This document shows positions 1 to 9,699 of a stretch of DNA of 41,395 bases, piece after piece. The notes below the pieces were generated by a model. It was not told the DNA's origin, did not search any database, and saw only the letters and a list, made by a program, of their open reading frames with translations. Positions within the stretch are counted from its first letter, which is position 1. Every line of letters starts with the position of its first letter. The stretch lies in the NCBI RefSeq assembly GCF_011045025.1, contig NZ_JAAKZX010000074.1:1-41395 (forward strand). Reading direction: 5' to 3'. The DNA comes from Streptomyces ureilyticus (GTDB lineage Bacteria > Actinomycetota > Actinomycetes > Streptomycetales > Streptomycetaceae). The translations under genes and the position numbers were made by a program.

Positions 1-164
1 ACCTGTACGTCGGCATGCCGTATGGCCCGGGCACCGGCGCCCTTCACGCCCTGCCGATGTCCAACGTGACCGCCGGCGGCGCGGTCGCCGCGGTCACCTC
101 CTACCGGCCCGGCCAGGGCGGCCTCCCGTCGGTCGGCACCCGCTTCGGCTACGCGGCGCGGTAA
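1..164 (+). CDS. FG-GAP repeat protein, C-terminal end (partial)
   Basis: Only the last 53 codons are inside the window, read in the frame that starts at base 3 and stops with TAA at 162-164. The visible peptide contains LYVGMPYGPG and ends GTRFGYAAR. This is typical of the last blade of secreted Streptomyces FG-GAP (integrin-alpha-like beta-propeller) proteins. Function cannot be read from this piece. It is convergent with the FG-GAP lipoprotein at 302-1825 and shares the terminator at 258-300 with it. The family call is inference from a short stretch. Confidence 0.7.
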   Translation, partial: LYVGMPYGPGTGALHALPMSNVTAGGAVAAVTSYRPGQGGLPSVGTRFGYAAR

Positions 165-257
165 CCCACGTATCCTCCGGGGGCGGCGAGAGCCGGCCCC
201 GGAGGACCGGAATCCGTAGGCGTCCATGAATGGCGCATACAGCCTGAGCGGTTCGTA

Positions 258-300
258 CGAAAGGCGCCTGACGGGGAGAGTTCCCGTCAGGCGCCTTTCG
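258..300. terminator. Bidirectional intrinsic terminator
   Basis: A perfect 18-bp inverted repeat (258-275 with 283-300) with a 7-nt loop. It lies between two convergent genes and ends one base before the lipoprotein stop codon. The stem ends in GCGCCTTTCG, so there is a short T run on the plus side. Confidence 0.9.
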
Positions 301-301
301 G

Positions 302-1825
302 TCACTCAAGGTCCAGGTCCTCCTCCGTGACGTGCCGTGAGGCATCGGTGTCCAAGCCCTCCGGGGAGCCCGGGAAGACCCAGAAACCCGTCGTACGGCC
401 GGTGGCGGACCCGTCCTCGGAGCGTCGGTTGCCGGAGGCGGCGACCACGTCCAGGCGGCCGTCGCCGTTTACGTCGAGCAAGGGCGGCTCGGAGATCAGG
501 CGGTGGCGGATGTACTGCTTGTCGCCCTCGCCGGGGTCGCGGTTCTCTCCGTCCACACCTGTGGATTCCAGGTCCACTGCCTGGGGCTCCGTGGCCGTCG
601 TGACATGGGCGACGTCGGGGACGAGGAAGACGAGCCCGTGGGCGCCGTTGACCGCCGGCGCGCTCAGTACGAGGTCGGGCCGTCCGTCGCCCGTGACGTC
701 ACCGATCGCTCGGCCCTCGGTGCCTCCGCAGCAGCGGGAGTTGAGGCCGGGGAGGTCGGTCAGGGTGACCGGCGGCGCGGAACTCGCCCTCCCCGGTGTT
801 GAGTTCACGCTGATCGTGATCTTCTGGTCGAAGGCGGCGAAGTTCGCCGTATACAGCTCGTCGTCGCCGTCTCCGTCCACATCCCCGGGATGTCCCGCGA
901 ACTCCTCGCCGCGCTCGGACTCCTGCGCTTGTACGAGCCCACGTGCCGTACCGCGGAAATGGTGCACCCCTTGCACGGTGAGGTCGCCGTCGCCCTCGCT
1001 GTCGGGGTCGGTCCATTCGAACCACACGGTCAGTTCGGCGCGGCCGTCGCCGTCGTAGTCCTCGGAGGTGGACTGGTAGGGCGCGCTGTCGGTGGGGATC
1101 GGACCGGTGAGTTCGGTCTGGCGGGACGGTTTACCCGTGCGGCGGTCGAAGGGGCCGTGGAAGACGACCCCCGCGGACCCGGCGGACGAACCGTGGGGGC
1201 GGCCGAGGCGGAAGACGTCGCCGCTGCCGTCCCCGTCGAAGTCGGCGACGCTGCCGAAGTCGCCGCCCGCGGGGCCGAGTTCGCGCAACGCCTCGTCGTC
1301 GATGGCCAGTTGACGTATCCCCGTGATCCCGCGCGCCCCGCCCCACAGCGCGTACTGCTTGCCGTCGTTCACCGTGACCAGCAGGTCGGTGAAACCGTCG
1401 CCGTCCAGGTCGGCGCGGTGCAGCCGGGGCGTGTTGTCGGCGTCGCGGCCCGGGTGGCCGCCGCCCACGGCGAGGGTCGTACGGGTGCGGGGGTCGGGAC
1501 CGTCCGCCGAGCCGTACACGACGTAGACGGCGCCGGTGCGGGCGAGGGCCACATCGTCGTAGCCGTCGCCGTTGAGGTCGCCCTCGCGGGGGCGGTCCTG
1601 GGACTTCCCGGCGGCGGGGCGGTCGGGGCCCTGGGCGAGGGCGCCGAGCGTGAAGCCGGTAGAGGTGGCGGTGGCGTTCGGGGGCGTGGGAGCGGAGGGC
1701 GCCCCCGGACCCGTACCCCTGCTTCCGCCGTCCCCGGAGTCCCCGCCCGCCGTGTCGCATCCGGTGGTGGCGGCGCCCAGCAGGACGGCGCAGGTCAACA
1801 GAACCGCACCTCTGGTCACTCTCAT
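302..1825 (-). CDS. FG-GAP/VCBS repeat lipoprotein
   Basis: A 507-aa secreted lipoprotein. From ATG at 1825 the N-terminus has an arginine-containing n-region, a hydrophobic core (AVLLTCAVLLGA) and a lipobox ending TTGC, followed by a Gly/Ser/Thr-rich tether. At least seven Ca-binding-like loops follow, for example DLNGDGYDD, DLDGDGFTD, DFDGDGSGD, DYDGDGRAE, DVDGDGDDE, DVTGDGRPD and DVNGDGRLD, as expected for a seven-bladed beta-propeller. An in-frame ATG lies further upstream at 1867. I prefer 1825 because it puts the signal peptide at the very N-terminus, and the longer start would lie inside the hairpin 1836-1873. The propeller probably works at the cell surface; substrate or partner unknown. 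No enzyme motif was seen. Confidence 0.85.
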   Translation of the reverse strand: MRVTRGAVLLTCAVLLGAATTGCDTAGGDSGDGGSRGTGPGAPSAPTPPNATATSTGFTLGALAQGPDRPAAGKSQDRPREGDLNGDGYDDVALARTGAVYVVYGSADGPDPRTRTTLAVGGGHPGRDADNTPRLHRADLDGDGFTDLLVTVNDGKQYALWGGARGITGIRQLAIDDEALRELGPAGGDFGSVADFDGDGSGDVFRLGRPHGSSAGSAGVVFHGPFDRRTGKPSRQTELTGPIPTDSAPYQSTSEDYDGDGRAELTVWFEWTDPDSEGDGDLTVQGVHHFRGTARGLVQAQESERGEEFAGHPGDVDGDGDDELYTANFAAFDQKITISVNSTPGRASSAPPVTLTDLPGLNSRCCGGTEGRAIGDVTGDGRPDLVLSAPAVNGAHGLVFLVPDVAHVTTATEPQAVDLESTGVDGENRDPGEGDKQYIRHRLISEPPLLDVNGDGRLDVVAASGNRRSEDGSATGRTTGFWVFPGSPEGLDTDASRHVTEEDLDLE

Positions 1826-1835
1826 CTCACGACAA

Positions 1836-1873
1836 CACCCCATGTTCCCGGTTTGAACCAGGGACATGGGGTG
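1836..1873 (-). terminator. Hairpin between Fe-S reductase and lipoprotein genes
   Basis: An imperfect inverted repeat: CACCCCATGT at 1836-1845 pairs with ACATGGGGTG at 1864-1873, with one bulged base further in. On the minus strand it lies 60 nt after the reductase stop codon and 10 nt before the lipoprotein start. It could terminate the reductase transcript or occlude the lipoprotein start region. No T run is present. Confidence 0.5.
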
Positions 1874-1932
1874 CTTCGTTATCCAGCCGTACCCGTTGCC
1901 GACGGGCTGCCGTTACCTGCGTACCCGAGCCG

Positions 1933-4227
1933 CTACTTCACCGGCTGCGGCTCCGGCTCGCTCTCCGCGTCCGTCTCGCCCGCCGGCGGCTCGTCGTCCG
2001 TGACCGGTGTCTTGACGGACTCCAGCAGCAGCTGGGCCACGTCCACGACCTGGATGGACTCCTTCGCCTTGCCATCGCTCTTCTTGCCGTTGACCGAGTC
2101 GGTCAGCATGACGAGGCAGAACGGGCAGGCCGTCGACACGATGTCGGGGTTCAGCGACAGGGCCTCATCGACACGCTCGTCGTTGATGCGCTTGCCGATC
2201 CGCTCCTCCATCCACATCCGCGCACCACCGGCGCCACAGCAGAAGCCGCGCTCCTTGTGGCGGTGCATCTCCTCGTTCCGGAGGCCCGGGACCTTGCCGA
2301 TGATCTCGCGCGGGGGCGTGTAGATCTTGTTGTGGCGGCCCAGGTAGCAGGGGTCGTGGTACGTGATCAGGCCCTCGACGGGGGTTACGGGGATGAGCTT
2401 GCCCTCGTCGATGAGGTGCTGGAGCAGCTGGGTGTGGTGGATGACCTCGTAGTCGCCGCCGAGCTGCGGGTACTCGTTGCCGAGGGTGTTGAGGCAGTGC
2501 GGGCAGGTGGCGACGATCTTCTTCGCGGACTTGGGCTTCTTCGACTCCGCGGTGAAGTTGCCCTCGTCGTCCATCTCCTCGCCGTACGCCATGTTCAGGG
2601 CCGCGACGTTCTCCATGCCGAGCTCCTGGAACAGCGGCTCGTTGCCGAGCCTCCGTGCCGAGTCACCGGTGCACTTCTCGTCGCCGCCCATGATCGCGAA
2701 CTTGACGCCCGCGATGTGGAGGAGTTCGGCGAAGGCCTTCGTCGTCTTCTTGGCGCGGTCTTCGAGCGCGCCCGCGCAGCCGACCCAGTACAGGTACTCG
2801 ACCTCGGACAGGTCCTCGATGTCCTTGCCGACGACCGGGATCTCGAAGTCGACCTCCTTGGTCCACTCCAGGCGCTGCTTCTTGGCGAGCCCCCAGGGGT
2901 TGCCCTTCTTCTCCAGGTTCTTGAGCATCGTCCCGGCTTCGCTCGGGAACGCGGACTCGATCATCACCTGGTAGCGGCGCATGTCGACGATGTGGTCGAC
3001 GTGCTCGATGTCCACGGGGCACTGTTCGACGCAGGCACCGCAGGTGGTGCAGGACCACAGGACGTCCGGGTCGATGACGCCGTTCTCTTCGAGGGTGCCG
3101 ACGAGCGGCCGCTCGGCCTCGGCGAGTGCCGCGGCGGGGACGTCCTTGAGCTGCTCCTCGGACGCCTTCTCCTCGCCCTCCATGGTCTTGCCGCCGCCGG
3201 CCAGCAGGTACGGGGCCTTGGCGTGCGCGTGGTCGCGCAGCGACATGATGAGCAGCTTGGGGGAGAGGGGCTTGCCGGTGTTCCAGGCGGGGCACTGCGA
3301 CTGGCAGCGGCCGCACTCCGTGCACGTGGAGAAGTCCAGCAGGCCCTTCCAGGAGTACTGCTCGACCTGGGAGACGCCGAAGACGTCGTCGTCGCCGGGG
3401 TCGGTGAAGTCGATGGGCTTGCCGCCGGACGTCATCGGCAGCAGGGCGCCCAGCGCGGTCGAGCCGTCGGCGTTGCGCTTGAACCAGATGTTGGGGAAGC
3501 CCAGGAAGCGGTGCCAGGCCACACCCATGTCGGTCTTCAGGGAGACCGTGATCATCCAGATGAAGGAGGCCGCGATCTTCACGCCGGCGAAGAGGTAGGT
3601 GAGGTTCTGGAGCGTGGAGAGATCCAGCCCTTCCAGCGCCGAGACCACCGGGTACGAGATGAAGAACGAGGCCTCGTAGCTCTCGACGTGGTGCTGGGCG
3701 CCCTCCAGTGCGTGCAGCATGAAGATGCAGACGCCGACGATGAGGATGATCGTCTCGACGAAGTACGCCTGGCCGGTGTTCGAGCCCGCGAAGCGGGACT
3801 TGCGGCCCGCCCTGCCCGGCCTGGACATCTGCCGGATGGCGATCAGGACCAGGATGCCGAGGACCGTCGTGGTGCCGATGAACTCGACGAAGACGTTGTA
3901 CGGCGCCCAGTCACCGATGATCGGCAGCACCCAGTCGGCCACGAAGAGCTGGCCGATGGCGTTCACGATCGTCAGGAGCAGCGTGTAGAAGCCGATCGCC
4001 ACGAACCAGTGCGCGATGCCGACGATGCCCCAGCGGTTCATCCTGGTGTGGCCGAGGAACTCCTTGGCCAGGGTGATGGTGCGCAGGACGGGGTCGTTGG
4101 TCCGGGCGCCGGCCGGGAGGGGCTGGCCGAGCATCATGAAGCGGAAGATCTGCAGGATGGCACGGCCGAACAGGGCGACGCCGACTGTCATGAGGACCAT
4201 CGACACGACGATCGCGGCGAGTTGCAT
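1933..4227 (-). CDS. Membrane-anchored (Fe-S)-binding reductase, heterodisulfide reductase D-like
   Basis: A 764-aa redox protein. Residues 1-250 carry several hydrophobic segments like the NarI/HdrE-type cytochrome b membrane domain. Two 4Fe-4S motifs follow, CTECGRCQSQCP near residue 301 and CTTCGACVEQCP near 392. The C-terminal half has two cysteine-rich CCG-type regions: VGCAG, CPHCLNT, HDPCYLGRHN, FCCGAGGARMWME and ACPFCLVM. This is the fusion of HdrE-like and HdrD-like parts found in actinobacteria. It probably passes electrons between the quinone pool and a soluble donor such as an acyl-CoA dehydrogenase or flavoprotein; the exact partner is unknown. The start is supported by GAGGAG a few bases upstream. 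A palindrome at 4279-4292 sits in its promoter region. The C-terminus is acidic and low in complexity. Confidence 0.9.
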   Translation of the reverse strand: MQLAAIVVSMVLMTVGVALFGRAILQIFRFMMLGQPLPAGARTNDPVLRTITLAKEFLGHTRMNRWGIVGIAHWFVAIGFYTLLLTIVNAIGQLFVADWVLPIIGDWAPYNVFVEFIGTTTVLGILVLIAIRQMSRPGRAGRKSRFAGSNTGQAYFVETIILIVGVCIFMLHALEGAQHHVESYEASFFISYPVVSALEGLDLSTLQNLTYLFAGVKIAASFIWMITVSLKTDMGVAWHRFLGFPNIWFKRNADGSTALGALLPMTSGGKPIDFTDPGDDDVFGVSQVEQYSWKGLLDFSTCTECGRCQSQCPAWNTGKPLSPKLLIMSLRDHAHAKAPYLLAGGGKTMEGEEKASEEQLKDVPAAALAEAERPLVGTLEENGVIDPDVLWSCTTCGACVEQCPVDIEHVDHIVDMRRYQVMIESAFPSEAGTMLKNLEKKGNPWGLAKKQRLEWTKEVDFEIPVVGKDIEDLSEVEYLYWVGCAGALEDRAKKTTKAFAELLHIAGVKFAIMGGDEKCTGDSARRLGNEPLFQELGMENVAALNMAYGEEMDDEGNFTAESKKPKSAKKIVATCPHCLNTLGNEYPQLGGDYEVIHHTQLLQHLIDEGKLIPVTPVEGLITYHDPCYLGRHNKIYTPPREIIGKVPGLRNEEMHRHKERGFCCGAGGARMWMEERIGKRINDERVDEALSLNPDIVSTACPFCLVMLTDSVNGKKSDGKAKESIQVVDVAQLLLESVKTPVTDDEPPAGETDAESEPEPQPVK

Positions 4228-4278
4228 TTCGGGGCTCCTCGGGCCTGCGAGGGGTCTTCGAGCTTGGCTCGAAGGTCA

Positions 4279-4292
4279 TTACTAAGCGGTAA
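4279..4292. promoter_or_regulatory. Candidate TetR-type operator upstream of the Fe-S reductase
   Basis: TTACTAAGCGGTAA has TTAC/GTAA outer arms and lies in an A+T-richer patch 52-65 bp upstream of the reductase start. The shape resembles operators of TetR-family regulators of fatty-acid metabolism, which would suit this enzyme class. Only the palindrome is observed; the regulator is inference. Confidence 0.35.
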
Positions 4293-4506
4293 CTTATGCG
4301 GTCCGTCTGAGACTACCCATATCTTCCGCCGCACTGTAGCCAGGTGCGCGGTGATCTGTGTCGCTGAGGGTTGCCTCAGCGCCGGTGCGCTCCGCTGGGT
4401 TGTGCGGGGGGCGCCTGCCGGGAGGGTGGGTTCGGTTCATGGGCGACTGCGGGTCCGTCGGGGCTGTGGGCAAGTGCGGGTACTTGGTGGCTGGCGGCTC
4501 CAGTGA

Positions 4507-4546
4507 CGCGCCCTTTAGGGGCGCGGGGAACTGCGCGACCAGCCAC
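4507..4546 (+). repeat. Dispersed Streptomyces intergenic repeat, copy 1
   Basis: A small hairpin CGCGCCC-TTTAG-GGGCGCG (4507-4525) is followed by GGGAACTGCGCGACCAGCCA. The same string appears in reverse complement at about 32651-32672, and related parts recur at 29764-29800 and 37093-37156. It is always intergenic and never coding here. Confidence 0.7.
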
Positions 4547-4630
4547 CCGCAACCCGCACTCGCCCGCGAACCCCGAACTCCCCGCCCCGTAGGCGAAACA
4601 ACCGCTCCTGAAGGTAAGGTTCCTATAAAA

Positions 4631-4651
4631 GTTGAGCCTGGCAGACTCAGC
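4631..4651 (+). promoter_or_regulatory. Upstream HspR operator (HAIR), imperfect
   Basis: GTTGAGC, seven bases, then ACTCAGC: 10 of 14 positions match the HAIR consensus CTTGAGT-N7-ACTCAAG. It lies just upstream of the proposed dnaK -35 box. Multiple HAIR copies upstream of dnaK are established for Streptomyces. Confidence 0.75.
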
Positions 4652-4655
4652 CCTT

Positions 4656-4684
4656 TTGACCCAGCGTCCAGCGTCGTGCACACT
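4656..4684 (+). promoter_or_regulatory. Proposed dnaK operon promoter
   Basis: TTGACC (4656-4661) and CACACT (4679-4684) are separated by 17 bp, a vegetative-sigma-type arrangement. The downstream HAIR would cover the start site. The -10 is a weak match, so this placement is inference. Confidence 0.45.
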
Positions 4685-4703
4685 TGAGCCTGTTCCACTC
4701 AAG
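4683..4703 (+). promoter_or_regulatory. Proximal HspR operator (HAIR)
   Basis: CTTGAGC-N7-ACTCAAG: 13 of 14 consensus bases with exact seven-base spacing, ending 4 nt before the GCTGGAGG ribosome-binding site of dnaK. Bound HspR here would block transcription initiation. Confidence 0.93.
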
Positions 4704-4722
4704 TCAGCTGGAGGAATCAACC

Positions 4723-6590
<1,868 letters not shown>

Positions 6591-6594
<4 letters not shown>

Positions 6595-7295
6595 CGGAGG
6601 AGACCCCGGGCTTCGACGAGCAGCAGCCGCAGCCGGCTCAGCCTCAGCCCGACGTCCCTTCCGGCGCCACCTCTGATGACGCGGAGTCGAAGGCCGCCCC
6701 TCAGGAGGGGGCGGCCCCGGCCGGGGACGCGGCAGCAGCCCAGACGGCAGCACAGCAGCAGGTAACGGCTCTGACGGCTCAGCTGGACCAGGTGCGTACG
6801 GCGCTCGGTGAGCGCACGGCGGACCTCCAGCGGCTCCAGGCCGAGTACCAGAACTACCGCCGCCGGGTCGAGCGGGACCGGATCCAGGTCAAGGAGGTCG
6901 CCATCGCGAACCTCCTGACCGAGCTCCTGCCCGTACTCGACGACATCGGCCGCGCGCGGGATCACGGTGAACTGGTCGGCGGCTTCAAGTCGGTGGCCGA
7001 GTCGCTGGAGACCGTGGCGGCGAAGCTGGGCCTCCAGCAGTTCGGCAAGGAGGGCGAGCCCTTCGACCCGACGATCCACGAGGCCCTGATGCACAGTTAC
7101 GCCCCGGACGTCACGGAGACGACGTGCGTGGCGATTCTGCAGCCGGGGTATCGCTTCGGCGAGCGCACCATCCGCCCCGCGCGGGTGGCGGTTGCCGAGC
7201 CGCAGCCGGGCGCGCAGACCGTCAAGGCCGACGAGGCGGATTCGTCGCAGTCGCCGGCCGACGACAAGGAGAACGGTGGCCCGGACGAGGGCTGA
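6591..7295 (+). CDS. grpE: Nucleotide exchange factor GrpE
   Basis: A 234-aa protein that releases ADP from DnaK. Its GTG start overlaps the dnaK stop (GTGA, 4 bp), so the two are translationally coupled. The first 55 residues are Pro/Gln/Ala-rich and disordered. A coiled-coil (about 60-100, with LQAEYQNYRRRVERDR) and the GrpE core follow. The core shows LLPVLDDIGRARDH, PFDPTIHEALMHSYAPDVTE and the typical end motif GYRFGERTIRPARVAVAEP. A short acidic tail follows. It is second in the operon; a long hairpin separates it from dnaJ. Confidence 0.97.
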
Positions 7296-7300
7296 CTTCG

Positions 7301-7344
7301 GCGCCGTACGGGGCGTACGAATGAACGTACGGACCGTACGGCGC
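7301..7344 (+). promoter_or_regulatory. Long hairpin in the grpE-dnaJ spacer
   Basis: GCGCCGTACGG at 7301-7311 pairs with CCGTACGGCGC at 7334-7344. After a 2x2 internal mismatch, CGTACG 7314-7319 pairs with CGTACG 7326-7331 around a 6-nt loop. It starts 5 nt after the grpE stop and ends 6 nt before the purine-rich dnaJ ribosome-binding region. With no T run it looks more like a processing, stability or attenuation element than a terminator. Confidence 0.6.
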
Positions 7345-7370
7345 GTGAGAAGGAAGGAGGGACGTCGAGG

Positions 7371-8567
7371 ATGAGCACCAAGGACTTCATCGAGAAGGAC
7401 TACTACAAGGTCCTCGGCGTCCCCAAGGACGCCACCGAGGCCGAGATCAAGAAGGCGTACCGGAAGCTCGCCCGCGAGTACCACCCGGACGCCAACAAGG
7501 GGAACGCCAAGGCGGAGGAGCGCTTCAAGGAGATCTCCGAGGCGAACGACATCCTCGGGGACCCCAAGAAGCGCAAGGAGTACGACGAGGCGCGCACCCT
7601 CTTCGGCAACGGCGGCTTCAGGCCGGGACCCGGCGCGGGCGCCGGCGGCACGTTCAACTTCGACCTGGGCGACCTCTTCGGAGGCGCGCCCGGCCAGGGC
7701 GGGGCGGGCGGCGCCGGCGGCGGATTCGGCGGCGGTCTCGGTGACGTCTTCGGGGGTCTGTTCAACCGGGGCGGCGCCACGGGCACCGGCACGCGTACGC
7801 AGCCCAGGCGCGGCCAGGACATCGAGTCCGAGGTCACGCTGAGCTTCACGGAGGCGGTGGACGGCGCGACGGTTCCGCTGCGCATGTCCTCGCAGTCGCC
7901 CTGCAAGGCCTGTTCGGGCACCGGCGACGCGAACGGCACACCGCGCGTGTGCTCGACATGCGTCGGCACGGGGCAGGTGGCGCGTGGTTCGGGCGGCGGT
8001 TTCTCGCTCACCGACCCATGCCCTGACTGCAAGGGCCGCGGTCTGATCGCGGAGACCCCCTGCGAGATCTGCAAGGGCAGCGGCCGGGCCAAGTCGTCGC
8101 GCACGATGCAGGTACGGATCCCCGCGGGCGTCAGTGACGGCCAGCGGATCCGGCTGCGCGGCAAGGGAGCTCCGGGCGAACGGGGCGGTCCGGCGGGCGA
8201 CTTGTACGTCATCGTGCATGTGGGCGCGCACCCGGTCTTCGGCCGCAGGGGCGACAACCTCACGGTGACGGTGCCGGTGACGTTCGCCGAGGCGGCGCTG
8301 GGCGGGGAGGTCCGGGTGCCCACTCTGGGCGGTCCGCCGGTCACCCTGAAACTGCCGCCGGGCACGCCCAACGGGCGGACGATGCGCGCCCGCGGCAAGG
8401 GCGCGGTCCGCAAGGACGGCACCCGCGGCGACCTGCTGGTCACCGTCGAGGTCGCGGTCCCCAAGGACGTGTCGGGCAAGGCGCGTGACGCGCTCGAGGC
8501 GTACCGCGAGGCGACCGCGGGCGAGGATCCGCGGGCCGAGCTGTTCCAGGCGGCGAAGGGAGCATGA
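7371..8567 (+). CDS. dnaJ: Chaperone protein DnaJ (Hsp40)
   Basis: A 398-aa type I J-protein. The J-domain (residues 9-75) has KDYYKVLGV and the catalytic HPD in REYHPDANKG, which stimulates DnaK ATPase. The Gly/Phe-rich linker runs from about 80 to 145. Four zinc-binding CxxCxGxG repeats follow: CKACSGTG, CSTCVGTG, CPDCKGRG and CEICKGSG. The C-terminal peptide-binding domains start with RTMQVRIPAGVSDGQRIRL. The start is ATG 7371 after AAGGAGG about 11 nt upstream. It is third in the operon; hspR follows after 7 nt. The length and domain set fit DnaJ1 of Streptomyces. Confidence 0.97.
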   Translation: MSTKDFIEKDYYKVLGVPKDATEAEIKKAYRKLAREYHPDANKGNAKAEERFKEISEANDILGDPKKRKEYDEARTLFGNGGFRPGPGAGAGGTFNFDLGDLFGGAPGQGGAGGAGGGFGGGLGDVFGGLFNRGGATGTGTRTQPRRGQDIESEVTLSFTEAVDGATVPLRMSSQSPCKACSGTGDANGTPRVCSTCVGTGQVARGSGGGFSLTDPCPDCKGRGLIAETPCEICKGSGRAKSSRTMQVRIPAGVSDGQRIRLRGKGAPGERGGPAGDLYVIVHVGAHPVFGRRGDNLTVTVPVTFAEAALGGEVRVPTLGGPPVTLKLPPGTPNGRTMRARGKGAVRKDGTRGDLLVTVEVAVPKDVSGKARDALEAYREATAGEDPRAELFQAAKGA

Positions 8568-8574
8568 GGAGACC

Positions 8575-9024
8575 ATGGATGGCCGTCGACGCAACCCGTA
8601 CGAGCTGACCGAGGAAACCCCGGTGTACGTCATCTCGGTGGCGGCCCAGCTCTCCGGTCTGCACCCCCAGACCCTGCGCCAGTACGACCGCCTGGGCCTG
8701 GTCTCCCCCGACCGCACGGCCGGGCGGGGCCGACGTTACTCGGCCCGCGACATCGAACTGCTGCGCACGGTCCAGCAGTTGTCGCAGGACGAGGGCATCA
8801 ACCTGGCCGGCATCAAGCGCATCATCGAACTGGAGAACCAGGTCGCCGCCCTCCAGTCCCGCGTAGCGGAACTGCAGGCAGCCCTGGACGGCGCCGCCGC
8901 GGCGATGCAGCAGCGCGAGGCCGCGGTCCACGCCTCGTACCGCCGCGACCTGGTCCCGTACCAGGACGTCCAGCAGACGAGCGCGCTGGTGGTCTGGCGC
9001 CCGAAGCGCCAGCAGTCGGACTAG
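8575..9024 (+). CDS. hspR: Heat-shock repressor HspR (MerR family)
   Basis: A 149-aa MerR-family repressor. The N-terminal winged helix carries VYVISVAAQLSGLHPQTLRQ and YDRLGLVSPDRTAGRGRRYS; a coiled-coil follows near residues 85-120 (IIELENQVAALQSRVAELQA). HspR binds HAIR sites and represses the dnaK operon and clpB, with DnaK as co-repressor. Both targets carry HAIR sites in this window (4631-4651, 4683-4703, 23240-23260). I chose ATG 8575 because GAGGAG sits just upstream and the MerR domain begins at once. An in-frame extension to 8485 would overlap the dnaJ end with low-complexity arginines. It is last in its operon, so it controls its own expression. Confidence 0.97.
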   Translation: MDGRRRNPYELTEETPVYVISVAAQLSGLHPQTLRQYDRLGLVSPDRTAGRGRRYSARDIELLRTVQQLSQDEGINLAGIKRIIELENQVAALQSRVAELQAALDGAAAAMQQREAAVHASYRRDLVPYQDVQQTSALVVWRPKRQQSD

Positions 9025-9051
9025 GGCACCAGGGACAGCGCAACAGCGTTG

Positions 9052-9082
9052 ACGGGCTCGGAGGTTGAACCTCCGAGCCCGT
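9052..9082 (+). terminator. Terminator of the dnaK operon
   Basis: A perfect 15-bp inverted repeat centred on G 9067 (ACGGGCTCGGAGGTT and its complement), 27 nt after the hspR stop and followed by a TTCGCGTTT tail. Confidence 0.92.
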
Positions 9083-9155
9083 TCGCGTTTGCGTGCTGCG
9101 ATGATCTAGATCATCTGTCGGACTACTGGATTCACTGGGGGGATGGAGTTTTCCC

Positions 9156-9668
9156 ATGGCCATGGTGGGGCTGTTCTGGATCGCCGAGGGCGATGTGTAT
9201 GTGGGGGCGAAGCCGTCCGGGCTCGCCCCGGGGGTGCGGCTGACGCCGGAGGGGGTCGTGGGCCTCGGTGACCGGCAGTCGGGGCTGTGGCTCTGGGACG
9301 ACGTCCGGGCCCTGACGGTCGTGGACGTACCGGTGAAGTCCCTCAGGCGCCAGGCGGGCGCTCTGCTGGAGATGGCGCTGACGGTGGGTGGCCTGGGCTC
9401 GGACGAGGCGCCCACGATGACCGTATCGATCGAAACGGTCGACAAGGACGCCGAGTTGACGGCGTACGCGGCGGCGTCCTGGTACTCCCAGGAGGAGTAC
9501 GACCTCTCGCTGACGCTCCTGTCCCACCTGACGGCGGGCGAGGCCACCCTGCGGGCGACGTTGGCCGCCATGGCCCAGTGGGGGCGTGCACAGGAGGACG
9601 GGTCACCTCGGGCTGCGGAGCGGGAGGGGCTGCTGCGGGAGTGGATCGAAGTGAGCCGGCTTCCGTAA
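9156..9668 (+). CDS. Conserved hypothetical protein, 170 aa
   Basis: Function not recognised. The protein begins MAMVGLFWIAEGDVYVG and has alternating hydrophobic strands in its first half (GLWLWDDVRALTVVDVPV), then a helical C-terminus (YDLSLTLLSHLTAGEATL). It has no signal peptide or membrane segment, so it is probably cytoplasmic. A second in-frame ATG lies 6 nt downstream (9162). The G-run at 9138-9142 is the only ribosome-binding candidate. It stands alone after the chaperone terminator and is convergent with the small gene pair at 9700-10027. Codon use is normal for the neighbourhood. Confidence 0.75.
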   Translation: MAMVGLFWIAEGDVYVGAKPSGLAPGVRLTPEGVVGLGDRQSGLWLWDDVRALTVVDVPVKSLRRQAGALLEMALTVGGLGSDEAPTMTVSIETVDKDAELTAYAAASWYSQEEYDLSLTLLSHLTAGEATLRATLAAMAQWGRAQEDGSPRAAEREGLLREWIEVSRLP

Positions 9669-9699
9669 GCGGCCTCGCGTCCACTCCCGCATCGCGGGC

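Larger units (their letters stand above)
4228..4630. other. Intergenic region between the Fe-S reductase and dnaK
   Basis: This stretch between divergent genes holds the reductase promoter area (4228-4320), a G+C-rich non-coding stretch, and one copy of a dispersed intergenic repeat (4507-4546). The short open frames here overlap on both strands and have no ribosome-binding sites, so I call none of them. Confidence 0.6.

Noticed and set aside
2257..4506. 749-codon plus-strand open frame opposite the Fe-S reductase
   Set aside because: It is a mirror frame of the real gene caused by high third-position G+C; the peptide is Val/Leu/Asp/Arg-rich with no domain and no start signal.
4684..4722. 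Longer DnaK start at 4684
   Set aside because: It would place coding sequence inside the HAIR operator and the GGAGG site; the conserved N-terminus begins at 4723.
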